The notes under the pieces are model-generated. The model saw nothing but the letters and a program-made list of their open reading frames with translations, made no database searches and was not told the DNA's origin. DNA of 43,610 nucleotides, taken from positions 1 through 43,610 of the forward strand of contig JAKAFB010000021.1 of assembly GCA_021818105.1 (NCBI GenBank), written 5' to 3'. The stretch is from Acidobacteriota bacterium. GTDB taxonomy: Bacteria; Acidobacteriota; Terriglobia; Terriglobales; Acidobacteriaceae. Of this stretch, positions 33,079 through 43,610 are shown one piece after another; positions within the stretch are counted from its first letter, which is position 1, and each line of letters opens with the position of its first letter. Both the position numbers and the translations under genes were made by a program.

Positions 33079-34281
33079 TTAAGGTTGCGTGTCCGTCGCG
33101 ATCTTCTGCGGCGTCAGCTCATCACTCGCGTTCGGTTTGCGCAGCGTTACGGGCGTTGAGCTGTGCAGCTTTCTGAACTCGGCCAGCGCCTTTGCCTGGG
33201 CTTCCTTGTTGCCGGCCGCGCGCTCCGCCTGTGCCAGCCTATACCAGGCCACTTCATCGTCCGGGCGTAATTGTGTTGCGTGCGCCAGCAGTGGCACGGC
33301 CGCGGCACCGTTCTGGCTGTCAAGTTCCACCCCTCCTAGGCCCACCAGCGCCTCTTCGAAATCCGGAAAGCGCTTGATCACCGCTTCGTATTGTTTGCGC
33401 GCTTCGGCAAGATTGCCAGTCTCGGCATACATATTGGCGAGTTCATAGCCCGCGTTGCCGTTGGCCGGGTCCACGGCCAACTCGGCAGCAAATTCACGCA
33501 TTGCAGCGTCGCGGTCCTCCGGCTTGCTCGCCTGGTGAAAGCGCCCCAGGTACACGCGCCCAAGGCGGTAATGGATTCCTGGTCTCTTAGGGTCCAGCGC
33601 CAGCACATGGTTGAATGCGATGATGGCCGCGTCATAATTCTTCTGGCTCTCATTGGCTTCGCCCTGTGCCTGCAGCATCCAAATGGAGTTCGGCGCCTTG
33701 TCGTGCAGCCTCTCCATCACAATGTACGCATAATTTCCATAAATGCGGCCCGTGTGATATAGCACCTCAGGGTCGTCAGGATAAAGCCGATTCAACGCGA
33801 GCGAGGTCACCACTGCATCGCCGTCTCTGCCCAGCCCGGTGTATGCGCGCAGCAGTTGCAGCCCACACATGCGCGTAGTTTCGTGCTCGCTGGATTGCTT
33901 GAAGCATTTCTCCAGTGAAGGAACCGCTGTGGTGTAGTCACCGAGTTCCGATAAAGAAAGTGCCAGCAAATTGTCCAGCCGTGGCAGTCCCGGTTTGAGC
34001 CTTTGCGCAGTCTTCACCTGCTGCGCCGCTTTTTCATAGGCGCGTTGCTTGAAGTAGATAGCGGCCAGTGTGGCATGTACTTCGGCAACATCCGGTGCCA
34101 GCTTGGCCAGCTTTTCAAAGTCCGCCTGTGCCTCGGCGTAGCGGCCCTGCGCCAGAGCCTGTTGCCCGGCGGAGGCGTAGCGCGCTGCCTCATCCTCACC
34201 GCCGCCTTGCGCTGCAGCAGCCAGCGACAAAATGCAGCAGAGAGTTGTAATCAGGGTGAAATGAATGCCCCGGGAGGTCAT
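33079..34281 (-). CDS. Secreted or periplasmic TPR protein
   Basis: A 400-residue protein with a signal peptide (residues 1-25, ILSLAAAAQ at the cleavage region) and about eight tetratricopeptide repeats between residues ~33 and 370, for example AGQQALAQGRYAEAQADFEK, YDAAIIAFNHVLALDPKRP and GNLAEARKQYEAVIKRFPD. Repeats of this kind bind other proteins; no catalytic domain is visible. The ATG at 34281 has no Shine-Dalgarno, and a TACACT box ends six bases before it, as for purE. The gene lies between the lut operon and the TonB-receptor terminator, so it is probably transcribed alone. Confidence 0.8.
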   Translation of the reverse strand: MTSRGIHFTLITTLCCILSLAAAAQGGGEDEAARYASAGQQALAQGRYAEAQADFEKLAKLAPDVAEVHATLAAIYFKQRAYEKAAQQVKTAQRLKPGLPRLDNLLALSLSELGDYTTAVPSLEKCFKQSSEHETTRMCGLQLLRAYTGLGRDGDAVVTSLALNRLYPDDPEVLYHTGRIYGNYAYIVMERLHDKAPNSIWMLQAQGEANESQKNYDAAIIAFNHVLALDPKRPGIHYRLGRVYLGRFHQASKPEDRDAAMREFAAELAVDPANGNAGYELANMYAETGNLAEARKQYEAVIKRFPDFEEALVGLGGVELDSQNGAAAVPLLAHATQLRPDDEVAWYRLAQAERAAGNKEAQAKALAEFRKLHSSTPVTLRKPNASDELTPQKIATDTQP

Positions 34282-34287
34282 GAAACG

Positions 34288-34293
34288 AGTGTA
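34288..34293 (-). promoter_or_regulatory. -10-like box six bases from the TPR gene start
   Basis: TACACT on the minus strand is separated from the ATG by six bases, the same spacing as TATAAT before purE. No convincing -35 is present, since that position is occupied by the terminator, so support is weak. Confidence 0.3.
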
Positions 34294-34302
34294 GCTCCTG
34301 CA

Positions 34303-34336
34303 TAGAAAACTCCGCCACGCCTACGCGTGGCGGAGT
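34303..34336 (-). terminator. Strong intrinsic terminator of the TonB-receptor gene
   Basis: Arms at 34309-34320 and 34325-34336 are perfectly complementary over 12 bp (ACTCCGCCACGC / GCGTGGCGGAGT) with a 4-base loop. On the minus strand the stem runs directly into TTTTCTATG. It begins 27 bp after the receptor's stop codon. This is a textbook Rho-independent terminator. Confidence 0.88.
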
Positions 34337-34362
34337 CAGGGTAAAGCAGCGGTTGGCTAAAT

Positions 34363-37300
34363 TTAAAACGTTAGCTTCCCGCTGATTTGGATAATTCGGG
34401 AGGCCGACGCGCTTGTAATCTGCCCTGCCCGTGGGCTGGTGATTGAATTGCTGATTGAGGAGCCGCCTCCGGTACCGCTGCCAATCAGGGCCCCTGTGCC
34501 GATGTTGTACTGATGGTGGTTGAAGGCGTTGAAGAAGTCCCCGGAAAGCTTGAACCTGACGCGTTCCGCAATCTGGAAGTTCTTTCCAATGCCCATGTCC
34601 CAGTTATTGATGCCCGGCTGGCGCAGCCAGTTGCGGGTCGTGTTACCGTACACGCCCAGTGCAGGTTGCGAGAAGCAGCTGAAGTTAATCCGCTGCATCA
34701 CGCCGGTCAGGTTCTTGTGAATATCGCAGCCCTGTGTCATGTTGGCACGCTGGAAGAAGGTGCCCAGCGCGCCTCCCACGTCACTCGCTGTGATGCTGAA
34801 GGGGAAGCCGCTCTGGAAGGTTGCGATTCCTGTGGTTTCCCATCCGCCAATCACCATGTCAGTTGCGCGATTGACGCCCGTAGCAATCTTCTTGCCTCGG
34901 CCGAACGGGAGCTGGTAAACGTACGTGCTAACAAACCGCTGATCGACGTTAAAGTCCGACGGTCCATAGTCAAGTTCGGGATGGTGGTTGTCCATGAAGC
35001 CCTGGAATCCAGCACCGGTCGCGCCCACGCCGGCTGCTGCCGACTTGTCGTCCTTGCTGTTAGCCCAGGTGTAGACCGCGGTAAGAGCCAGGTCGCTCGC
35101 GCGATGCTCAACCTTCACGTTCAAGCCGTTGTAGTGCGAGTAGCCGTGCCAGTCGCTGTTGATGTAAATGTTGCTGAAGTTGGGGTAGGGCCGCCGGCTT
35201 GCGTTGCTGCACGGCGCTGAGCCCATGTTGATGTACGTTCCGTTCACCTGCTCCTGACAGAACGCCAGGTCGGACTGCGGGATCGAGTAGGGTTGGGCAA
35301 TTTGGCGCCGGTCGAGAAGGTGAACCGCATGTGTGCCGATGTAGTTCACTTCAAGCGTCGTGTTGTCCCTCAGCTCCCGCTGCACACCCGCGGTCCAGGA
35401 CTGAACGTAGGGGTTGAGCGGATTGTCTGACATGATCACAGCAAGGAAGGTGAGCGTTTTCACCGGGAACGCCCCAAGGGTTGAGTACGCCGGGAACAGG
35501 TTGTTGCTGTACTTCGGCAGCGTTGGGTCGAGGGTTGGGTTCAGGCTGTTGCGGATGCTATAGGGGTAGATGTCGCCCGAGTTGTCGATCTCACGGCCTT
35601 CCGCAGAGTCAAAGAAGATGCCGTATCCTCCGCGGATGACGGTCTTCGGCGTCAAGCGGTAGTTGAATCCGAATCGCGGAGCGAACGGTGTCTTCTGCCC
35701 TGGATGCGGAACTGACCCGCAGTAGCGCAGAATCGGACCACCGTTATAGCCCGCGCCAGGCGCCACGCCGTTAGTGGAGAGCTTCGGATCGGCATAGCAC
35801 AGGCCACCCTGGTCGTTGGTGTTGTCAAGCCAGAACATGTGGTTCTGTGCTTCATACGGCGTTGCACGATAGTCCCAGCGAAGTCCAAGGTTAAGGGTCA
35901 GTTTTGGAGTGACCTTCCAGTCATCCATTGCATAGGGAGCAAAGTAGTTGAAGACGTGGTCCTGCGGGTTGCCGGCCGTATCGGTCGGGCTCAGCGGGCC
36001 GGGCACAAATCCGCCCACTCCAGCGTAATACCCCGCCAACATGTCGCTCACGGAGTTGCCGGTGCCGCAGAGGCCGGTCGCATTGCCGCAGCCCCCGCCG
36101 TTGATGGTGACCAGGTTGCTCGAGAAGGTCCAGTCGCCGTAGAAGTCATCATCCAGGTTGCGGATCAAGCGCCAGCGCCGGTAATCAACGCCGAAGCCCA
36201 GCGTGTGCTTGCCGTGCACCGTGGTGAAAGAGTCGGCAAACTCCCATGTTGGCCCTTCAGACCCTGTATAGGAGTTGACTGATCCGCCGCCGCTTCCATA
36301 AGCCGTAATCGAGACGTTGGGCCAGGTCTGCTGCAGTGCAGAGAACTTGGTGAACGTGCCCGTGAGAGCCAGTTGCGAAACGGCATCCTGCGTGATCTGC
36401 GGACCGCCCTGCGGAGCGTTTGCCGTCAGGTGGCCGAAGCGGAAGTTGTTTACGTTGGCGCTCCCGAAACTCATGCTGTGCGAGACCGTCCAACTCGTTT
36501 GCTTCTGCAGGTAAATCTCATACCCATGCACCAGGTCCTGAGAGTTGTAGAAGCCCTGGTTGGTGTAGTTCGCATCCGTATAGCGGAAGAATACTGAGCC
36601 AAGTTTGCCAAGGTTCTGGTCCCCGCGATAGGTCTGCTGATTCTGGTGCAGCGGGAATCCCACGTTCTTGATGTAGTTGGGAACGCCTTCCGGCTGGTTG
36701 GGAATGGTCGGTGTTTGCCAGAATGTATTCTTCACCGCAACGCCGCCGACATTGCCCGTCATCGCTGCTGCCGGCATCTGGTTGTTGGGGTATGGCTGTC
36801 CGGTCGTCGGGTCTACCGGCATACAGTTGCCGCCCAGCGTCAGCAGCTTGGTGCAATCTGCTGTGCCGTATGCAGGCAGCGGTCCACCGGGCAGGCCGGA
36901 CCCGGCAGGAGCCGCATAGGTTTCGGCCGAGAAGTCGCCCTGCAACACCGCCGGGTTGGGTACGCTGGTCACCTGGCGGCTGCCGTTGGTGATGCGCCAG
37001 CCCTCGTAGTTGGCCATGAAGAAGCTCTTGTTTCGGCCGTCATACACTTTGGGGATGTAGACCGGGCCGCCGAACACAAAGCCAAACTGGTTCTGGCGAA
37101 GCACGGGATTCGCCGTGGGTGTGTTTGCAAGGATGTCATTCGCCGTCGGGAATGGCTTGGCGTCGAACGCGTCATTGCGGTCAAACCAGAAAACCGAGCC
37201 ATGGGGCGTGTTGGTGCCAGGCTTGCTCACGATGTTGATCTGCGTTGCGCTGAAGCCCTGGTCCGCAGAGTAGGTGCCGCTTGCAACCTTGAACTCCTGA

Positions 37301-37950
37301 ATCGCATCCTGCGAGAGGATGACCGCTGGAGTCACCAGCGCGGCATCCGTGTTCACCAGTCCGTCCAGCGTGTAGTTGTTGCCCTCTGGGCGACCGCCGT
37401 TCACGCTGATGGCGTTGCCTTCGCCCTGCCGCATGGTGCCCTGCTCGCCGCCGACCGTCACAGCACCGGCGCCCACCAGAATGAGCTGCATGAAGTTGCG
37501 GCCGTTTAGTGGCAGGTTCTCCACCTGCTGCTGGCTCACCAGGTTGGATAAAGCCGCGCTGTCTGTATCCAGTGATACAGCCTGCGCCGAAACATCAACC
37601 GTCTCGGACACTGAGCCGATCTTGAGAGCCAGATCAACGCGTGCCCTCTGGTTTACGGTCAGCGTGAAGGGGTTCGTCATTGTCCTCTGGAATCCCTTTG
37701 CCTCAGCCGATACCGTGTAGCTGCCGGGATTGAGGTTTGGCGCATAGTAATCGCCAGCAGAGTTGGTAACCACCCGGGACTTCACGTTCGTCGCCGTATT
37801 GGTCACCGTGACCTGGGCGTTGGGAACGATAGCACCCGAACTGTCAGTCACCGTTCCTAGAATTGTGCCACTTGCGCCAGCCTGCCCGAACATTCTGCCG
37901 GCGGTTACCAACAGAATGGCCAGAACGAAGCAGACTCGTAATGTTCGCAT
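34363..37950 (-). CDS. TonB-dependent receptor with N-terminal carboxypeptidase-regulatory domain (Oar-like)
   Basis: A 1195-residue outer-membrane protein. A signal peptide (residues 1-22, ending RMFGQ) is followed by a CarboxypepD_reg domain at ~27-110 (GTILGTVTDSSGAIVPNAQV, then SPGSYTV-like NPGSYTVSAEAKGFQ), a plug region at ~120-230 (VENLPLNGRNFMQLILV; ISVNGGRPEGNNYTLDG) and a long beta barrel closing with a terminal aromatic strand (IIQISGKLTF). This architecture is greatly expanded in Acidobacteria and is used for uptake of large substrates such as glycans. AAGGAGG lies upstream of the ATG at 37950. It neighbours two GH106-like genes and shares a promoter-proximal 13-mer with one of them. 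The ligand is not known. Confidence 0.92.
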   Translation of the reverse strand: MRTLRVCFVLAILLVTAGRMFGQAGASGTILGTVTDSSGAIVPNAQVTVTNTATNVKSRVVTNSAGDYYAPNLNPGSYTVSAEAKGFQRTMTNPFTLTVNQRARVDLALKIGSVSETVDVSAQAVSLDTDSAALSNLVSQQQVENLPLNGRNFMQLILVGAGAVTVGGEQGTMRQGEGNAISVNGGRPEGNNYTLDGLVNTDAALVTPAVILSQDAIQEFKVASGTYSADQGFSATQINIVSKPGTNTPHGSVFWFDRNDAFDAKPFPTANDILANTPTANPVLRQNQFGFVFGGPVYIPKVYDGRNKSFFMANYEGWRITNGSRQVTSVPNPAVLQGDFSAETYAAPAGSGLPGGPLPAYGTADCTKLLTLGGNCMPVDPTTGQPYPNNQMPAAAMTGNVGGVAVKNTFWQTPTIPNQPEGVPNYIKNVGFPLHQNQQTYRGDQNLGKLGSVFFRYTDANYTNQGFYNSQDLVHGYEIYLQKQTSWTVSHSMSFGSANVNNFRFGHLTANAPQGGPQITQDAVSQLALTGTFTKFSALQQTWPNVSITAYGSGGGSVNSYTGSEGPTWEFADSFTTVHGKHTLGFGVDYRRWRLIRNLDDDFYGDWTFSSNLVTINGGGCGNATGLCGTGNSVSDMLAGYYAGVGGFVPGPLSPTDTAGNPQDHVFNYFAPYAMDDWKVTPKLTLNLGLRWDYRATPYEAQNHMFWLDNTNDQGGLCYADPKLSTNGVAPGAGYNGGPILRYCGSVPHPGQKTPFAPRFGFNYRLTPKTVIRGGYGIFFDSAEGREIDNSGDIYPYSIRNSLNPTLDPTLPKYSNNLFPAYSTLGAFPVKTLTFLAVIMSDNPLNPYVQSWTAGVQRELRDNTTLEVNYIGTHAVHLLDRRQIAQPYSIPQSDLAFCQEQVNGTYINMGSAPCSNASRRPYPNFSNIYINSDWHGYSHYNGLNVKVEHRASDLALTAVYTWANSKDDKSAAAGVGATGAGFQGFMDNHHPELDYGPSDFNVDQRFVSTYVYQLPFGRGKKIATGVNRATDMVIGGWETTGIATFQSGFPFSITASDVGGALGTFFQRANMTQGCDIHKNLTGVMQRINFSCFSQPALGVYGNTTRNWLRQPGINNWDMGIGKNFQIAERVRFKLSGDFFNAFNHHQYNIGTGALIGSGTGGGSSISNSITSPRAGQITSASASRIIQISGKLTF

Positions 37951-38360
37951 CTCCAGCCTCCTTGAAAATGTCCTGCGCGTTCTAGGTCTGGAGGGGATCG
38001 GCGCCTGCCTCTTCTACAAGAAACCAAGCATGGGGTGCATACGCACCCAGGAGCTGCCTAAAACCAGACCTATTCCGATGGGTCGAAACATTACGTATTG
38101 AAAACAGCATGTGTCAAGAGAAAATTTAATTCTCATTTGAAATTTTTGTCGCTTGCGCTGCCGGAGATCGTCTACCCCTGTCCAACGCTTTCAATAAATC
38201 GCTTAGGTGACGTTACCCCCGCTTTCACTGTGCTGGCGTCACTGTCAAAAGCCAACGCTCACACCAGTGGAAAACGACCTCTCGCAGCATCCGCGAGCCA
38301 CCTTGCCGGCAAATCGCGCGGTCTCTGCGAACTTACCAGACGCAGGGCATCTCCAGCCTC
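37951..38360. other. Intergenic region upstream of the TonB receptor
   Basis: About 410 bp. The first ~190 bp next to the receptor gene hold its promoter and the 13-mer motif (described separately). The rest, up to the stop of the GH106-like gene, contains no recognisable gene and no clear terminator. Confidence 0.45.
38088..38141 (-). promoter_or_regulatory. TonB-receptor promoter with upstream motif
   Basis: On the minus strand a perfect -35 TTGACA (38112-38117) is followed by an 18-bp spacer and a -10-like TAATGT (38088-38093). Eleven bp upstream of the -35 lies TTCAAATGAGAAT (38129-38141). The same 13 bases occur in the same orientation before the plus-strand GH106 gene at 41359-41371. 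The promoter leaves a leader of about 130 bases. Confidence 0.55.
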
Positions 38361-41195
38361 TTACCTCTCCGGCACTGACTCCAGCAACGTCACCGGCCCA
38401 AGCAGTCCCGAGGGCACCGGTTTCAGATTCTGCATATCCTGCGGCATAAACAGCAGTCCATAGCGGTCGTGCAGTAAGCGATAGTCCGGCGGCGCCTGTC
38501 TCGCCAGTGCGTTGACGGCCGTATTGCCCACCACAACGCGCAGGTGGTTTTCTCCTTCGTGGACCAGCCCTGTCACATCCAGGCGGTACGGCGGCTTCCA
38601 CACCACGCCTGCTCTCTGGCCGTTTACATACACCTCCGCCGCCTCGCGCACCGGCGGCACAATGTACGCGCGCATTGAGTGCTCGCTTCCGGGCGCAGGC
38701 AGCGGCTCCGGCGTTCCCCGCCCAAAGTCGAGAAGCAGCCGCGCGTCCTTCGGCAGCCCTGCATGTTGCAGAGTGAAGCTCTTCTCGTACGTCGCCACGC
38801 CGGAGTAGAAGCGCGTCTTTGCAGCGTCTGTCCACGAAGTAAGGTGATCTATACTTGCAGGCGATCCTGTCCTGCCAAAGCTGACCCTCCACTCGCGCGA
38901 GAGATCCAAGCGCAAAGTCTCGCGCCTCTTCTCGTCCGGGGTGCCCACCATCGCATCATCTGCAAAATAGATAAGTCGCGACTCATACGGCGCAAGATCA
39001 AGCTGAATGTGCTGCGTGTCTGGCAGTCCACTCACCTCGCCGGTAAAGGCGTCCCACGTCTCTGCATGCCGCCCTCCATCGCGAAACTGCGCAACCACAT
39101 GCCGTGCTTGGTTGGACGTATTCGCGACGAAGTACAAGTTGCCTTCCGGAAGTCTGCGGTGAATAAATCCGATCTCCGGCGTGCGCGGCGTCAGCGCCAT
39201 GTCCGGCTTGATTGATTGCGCCAGGCTCGCGCCTAACTGGGCTTCATCTTGAATGAAGTACGCCGAAGTAACGTTCCCGTGAAACAGCGCTTGCGATAGA
39301 TCCTTGATTCGCGCAGACTCGTCCTGTGCGTGCAGCAGTCCCGGTGCCGTTGCCGGCATGCGCCGCGTCGCAATCACAATGCCGCCCTTGCGCGCATAGT
39401 CGCAAATCTTCTCGTAGGTCGCCACCGGCAGCCTTTCTACATTGGGCAGCACCAGCACGCGATACGGGATGCCCACGCTGTCAATCGCGTCTGCATCGAT
39501 AAAGTCCACGTTGAAGCCTGCGTCCAGAATCTGCGGGATTACCTGCCTCCCCAGCGTCTTGCCCATCTGCTCATCGATAGTCACATTCGATCCGGAGGTA
39601 TCAAAGCCCAGTGCTGAGGTAGGCGACGCGCGCCGCTGTGTACCCGCCTTGAACGTTGCCCACACATCGTCATTGGGTAACAGCACGGCAACATCGTTCG
39701 CCGGCTCACCCTGCCGCAGAGCGAAGCTCATGCGCTGCAGATAGCGTGCCAGGTCTGGCATCGCAAAGAACCACGGGTTATGCGTATTCAGTGCCGCGGC
39801 CGCATACATGCGCCAGCCCGGCTCCTCCTCCTCTGGTGGTGAGTAAGGCCATCCGTGACCCACAAGCTGGTTGATGCCTTGCAGAAAGTGCAGGTCTGCC
39901 TCAGCTTTCATGTCCAGCGGCGTCGCGCGGAACGCCGGCGAGTGCAGCCACGTCCACGTCTCTGATGAAATCACCGGCCGATGAAACAGGTGTCCTGCCG
40001 ATGCAGCCCAGCGGGTGTCGGAGAATTGCCGCCACATCTCAAGCGTCGCCTTGCCTTCGCCCTCGGGCAAGTCCGCATACCGATTGCTCGACAACGTCAC
40101 CGGCGGAAAGCCATAAGTCTGCGAGCGGAACATCGTATGATGCTCCTCGGCCCATGCGTGCAGTGTCTTCAGGAAGCCATCGTCCGCCATCTCCGTCAGC
40201 GTGCGGCCCCAGTCATGGCGAATTGCAGCACTGTCGGGACCAGCGTCCGCCACCAGTGCCAGCAGATGCGGGCGTAAGTCATACCCTCGTCTGCGCTGGA
40301 ACTCATCCAGCAGTGCAGGGCTCCAGTCGGAGGCGTAGTCCTCCAGGCTGTCGCTGAAGACCGCGTACGGCGGATGGTCGCCAAACGCGGACAGCAGCTT
40401 GTCGTCTACGGCCTGCAAATGTGTAGCCGTCGCCGAAGCATCGTAGTGGTCCAGAACAAATCCTTCCGCTCCCACCGATGGCCGCTTCACCACCATGCCC
40501 GTGCGGCTTGCGATAAAGCACGCCAGCATGCGGGGCTGTGAGCTGGCCTCAAATGAGTATCGCCCCTCCACCGGAGCCGCAATCGGCTGCGCATGCGCCA
40601 TGTCGCTCGCGGTTGCTCTGGCCGGCATCAGATACGCATCGATCCTTGCCTCGCCCGCTTCCATTGTCGGCGCCAGCGCATAGGTCGCACCCGGCGCAAT
40701 CGTCAACGTTTCCACGCGCAGTTTACCCGCCGCCTGTGTGATCGGAATATGCGGCCCGCCCAGCGGCCACCCGCTGCCCAGCGTGACGTCCACACGCAGA
40801 CCCAGCCTGCGCGCCTCCTCGGCAGCAAAGCGCAGCGTGTCCAGATGCTCCGGTGAAAGAAACGGCGTGTTGCGAAATCCCGTTGTAGGATCATCCAGCG
40901 CCAGCGCGTACAGGTTGGCAATCTCCACGCCGCCAATGCCCGCGGCCTTCATTTGCTCCAGTTCGCGTGTTATCTCCGCCTTGGTCGCTGCTGGCCCAAA
41001 CCACCACCAGCGCATCATGATGCGGCTATCGTCTGGCGGGTTCGCAAAGCTGTGATGCAGTGCCGCAAGATCAGCTCCAGCTTGGGCAGTTGCGATTCCG
41101 ATCGGCATCAGCCCCAGCGCCACGATCACCAGTAAGAGCGACCGCACCCAACGAAAGGCAATCATCGAGCGGCCTGTACGTATGTCCTGAACCAT
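38361..41195 (-). CDS. Secreted GH106-like glycosidase (probable alpha-L-rhamnosidase)
   Basis: A 944-residue protein. The signal peptide has a long n-region and a hydrophobic core (SLLLVIVALGLMPIGIATA). The family opening MMRWWWFGPAATKAEITREL and GIGGVEIANLYAL is followed by the TIM-barrel part (LGLRVDVTLGSGWPLGGPHI) and, near residues 790-930, a beta-sandwich sugar-binding domain (LDLSREWRVSF; YVNGQRAGVVWKPPYRLDV). This order matches GH106. The start at 41195 has GGAGG ten bases upstream; an ATG ten codons further in has no site. The gene is divergent from a second GH106-like gene and lies upstream of the TonB receptor on the same strand. Rhamnosidase activity is inferred from the family. 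Confidence 0.75.
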   Translation of the reverse strand: MVQDIRTGRSMIAFRWVRSLLLVIVALGLMPIGIATAQAGADLAALHHSFANPPDDSRIMMRWWWFGPAATKAEITRELEQMKAAGIGGVEIANLYALALDDPTTGFRNTPFLSPEHLDTLRFAAEEARRLGLRVDVTLGSGWPLGGPHIPITQAAGKLRVETLTIAPGATYALAPTMEAGEARIDAYLMPARATASDMAHAQPIAAPVEGRYSFEASSQPRMLACFIASRTGMVVKRPSVGAEGFVLDHYDASATATHLQAVDDKLLSAFGDHPPYAVFSDSLEDYASDWSPALLDEFQRRRGYDLRPHLLALVADAGPDSAAIRHDWGRTLTEMADDGFLKTLHAWAEEHHTMFRSQTYGFPPVTLSSNRYADLPEGEGKATLEMWRQFSDTRWAASAGHLFHRPVISSETWTWLHSPAFRATPLDMKAEADLHFLQGINQLVGHGWPYSPPEEEEPGWRMYAAAALNTHNPWFFAMPDLARYLQRMSFALRQGEPANDVAVLLPNDDVWATFKAGTQRRASPTSALGFDTSGSNVTIDEQMGKTLGRQVIPQILDAGFNVDFIDADAIDSVGIPYRVLVLPNVERLPVATYEKICDYARKGGIVIATRRMPATAPGLLHAQDESARIKDLSQALFHGNVTSAYFIQDEAQLGASLAQSIKPDMALTPRTPEIGFIHRRLPEGNLYFVANTSNQARHVVAQFRDGGRHAETWDAFTGEVSGLPDTQHIQLDLAPYESRLIYFADDAMVGTPDEKRRETLRLDLSREWRVSFGRTGSPASIDHLTSWTDAAKTRFYSGVATYEKSFTLQHAGLPKDARLLLDFGRGTPEPLPAPGSEHSMRAYIVPPVREAAEVYVNGQRAGVVWKPPYRLDVTGLVHEGENHLRVVVGNTAVNALARQAPPDYRLLHDRYGLLFMPQDMQNLKPVPSGLLGPVTLLESVPER

Positions 41196-41518
41196 CCCTC
41201 CGAAACCTCCAGCGTGAATCCACACTTTGCCCTGAGCAGGGAGTTCAATCGTCTACTCAGCCCGTTCCTTCTAGCAGAGCGGAGCGGAAGTTGCAATCGT
41301 ATCCGTCGCGCTGACAAGCAGTTCAGCAGGCCAATCTGCCTGAAACTAATCTTAAAAGTTCAAATGAGAATATTTTTCCTTCCGCACATCACCTCTTGCG
41401 TGCTAAGGTTGCTAGCGCTCGGAAACATGCCTCCCAACCCCTGCCTTGGCGGTAGGCCTGCGTCGGGGCATTGGTTCCTTGGACCAGCCGTAAAGGAATG
41501 CCCACAAAGGAGAAATTC
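41196..41518. other. Divergent control region between two GH106-like genes
   Basis: About 320 bp with no gene. It holds the plus-strand motif and promoter candidate at 41359-41409 and must also hold the promoter of the minus-strand gene, which I could not place. Confidence 0.45.
41359..41409 (+). promoter_or_regulatory. Motif plus promoter candidate of the plus-strand GH106 gene
   Basis: TTCAAATGAGAAT (41359-41371) is an exact copy of the 13-mer before the TonB receptor. Eight bp later is a weak -35-like TTCCGC (41380-41385), an 18-bp spacer and TAAGGT (41404-41409), which resembles the receptor's TAATGT. The order motif, T-rich stretch, -35 and 18-bp spacer is the same in both. The weak -35 suggests dependence on an activator. 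Confidence 0.4.

Positions 41519-43610
<2,092 letters not shown>

Noticed and set aside
36646..37509. Plus-strand 287-codon open frame opposite the TonB receptor
   Set aside because: A long frame produced by the GC-rich codons of the receptor; composition and lack of motifs show it is a shadow.

Overview
The window looks like chromosome of an acidobacterium of the Terriglobia type (Edaphobacter/Granulicella/Terriglobus-like). This is inferred from content, not from a marker gene: an Oar-like TonB-dependent receptor with an N-terminal carboxypeptidase-regulatory domain, a PadR regulator paired with a HAAS-type membrane protein, a signal-peptide TPR protein, CehA-type metallohydrolases fused to a beta-propeller, and GH106-type glycosidases, mixed with ordinary housekeeping genes. 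No rRNA, tRNA, CRISPR array, transposase or phage gene was recognised.

Layout. 1-8.1 kb: the end of a DUF885 peptidase-like gene; a HAAS membrane protein and its PadR regulator (minus strand, with a good promoter overlapped by a palindrome); about 0.75 kb without a gene; a secreted beta-propeller/PHP metallohydrolase; and an outer-membrane barrel protein. 7.0-21.4 kb: an aromatic catabolic locus. A short minus-strand unit (IclR regulator, then a core-MetE-like methyltransferase) diverges from a tightly packed 12-gene plus-strand operon: pcaI-pcaJ-pcaF-pcaH-pcaG-pcaB-pcaD-pcaC-pobA-hchl/ech-ferA-vdh. 21.7-33 kb: serB, a small membrane protein, rnr (RNase R), typA/bipA, purE-purK and lutABC. 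33-43.6 kb: a TPR protein, a strong terminator, a TonB-dependent receptor and two divergent GH106-like proteins, the second running off the window end.

How it works together. The operon encodes a route from hydroxycinnamates to central metabolism. An NDP-forming synthetase makes the CoA thioester, hydroxycinnamoyl-CoA hydratase-lyase releases acetyl-CoA and an aromatic aldehyde, and the aldehyde dehydrogenase makes 4-hydroxybenzoate, vanillate or protocatechuate. PobA hydroxylates 4-hydroxybenzoate, and PcaHG/B/C/D/IJ/F take protocatechuate to succinyl-CoA and acetyl-CoA. For p-coumarate and caffeate the enzymatic path is complete here. For ferulate one step is missing, vanillate O-demethylation, and no aromatic-acid transporter is present. 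The MetE-like gene, co-directional with the pathway regulator, is the most interesting candidate for a C1-handling partner of a demethylase encoded elsewhere.

The right end resembles a plant-polysaccharide (rhamnose-containing glycan) utilisation locus. The TonB receptor and the plus-strand GH106 gene share an exact 13-base motif in the same orientation, just upstream of similarly arranged promoter candidates. Several genes (purE, serB, the TPR gene, the propeller/PHP gene) have a -10-like box within 6-12 nt of their start codon and no Shine-Dalgarno, which suggests leaderless or near-leaderless mRNAs. All functions are assigned by reading motifs; no database search was run.
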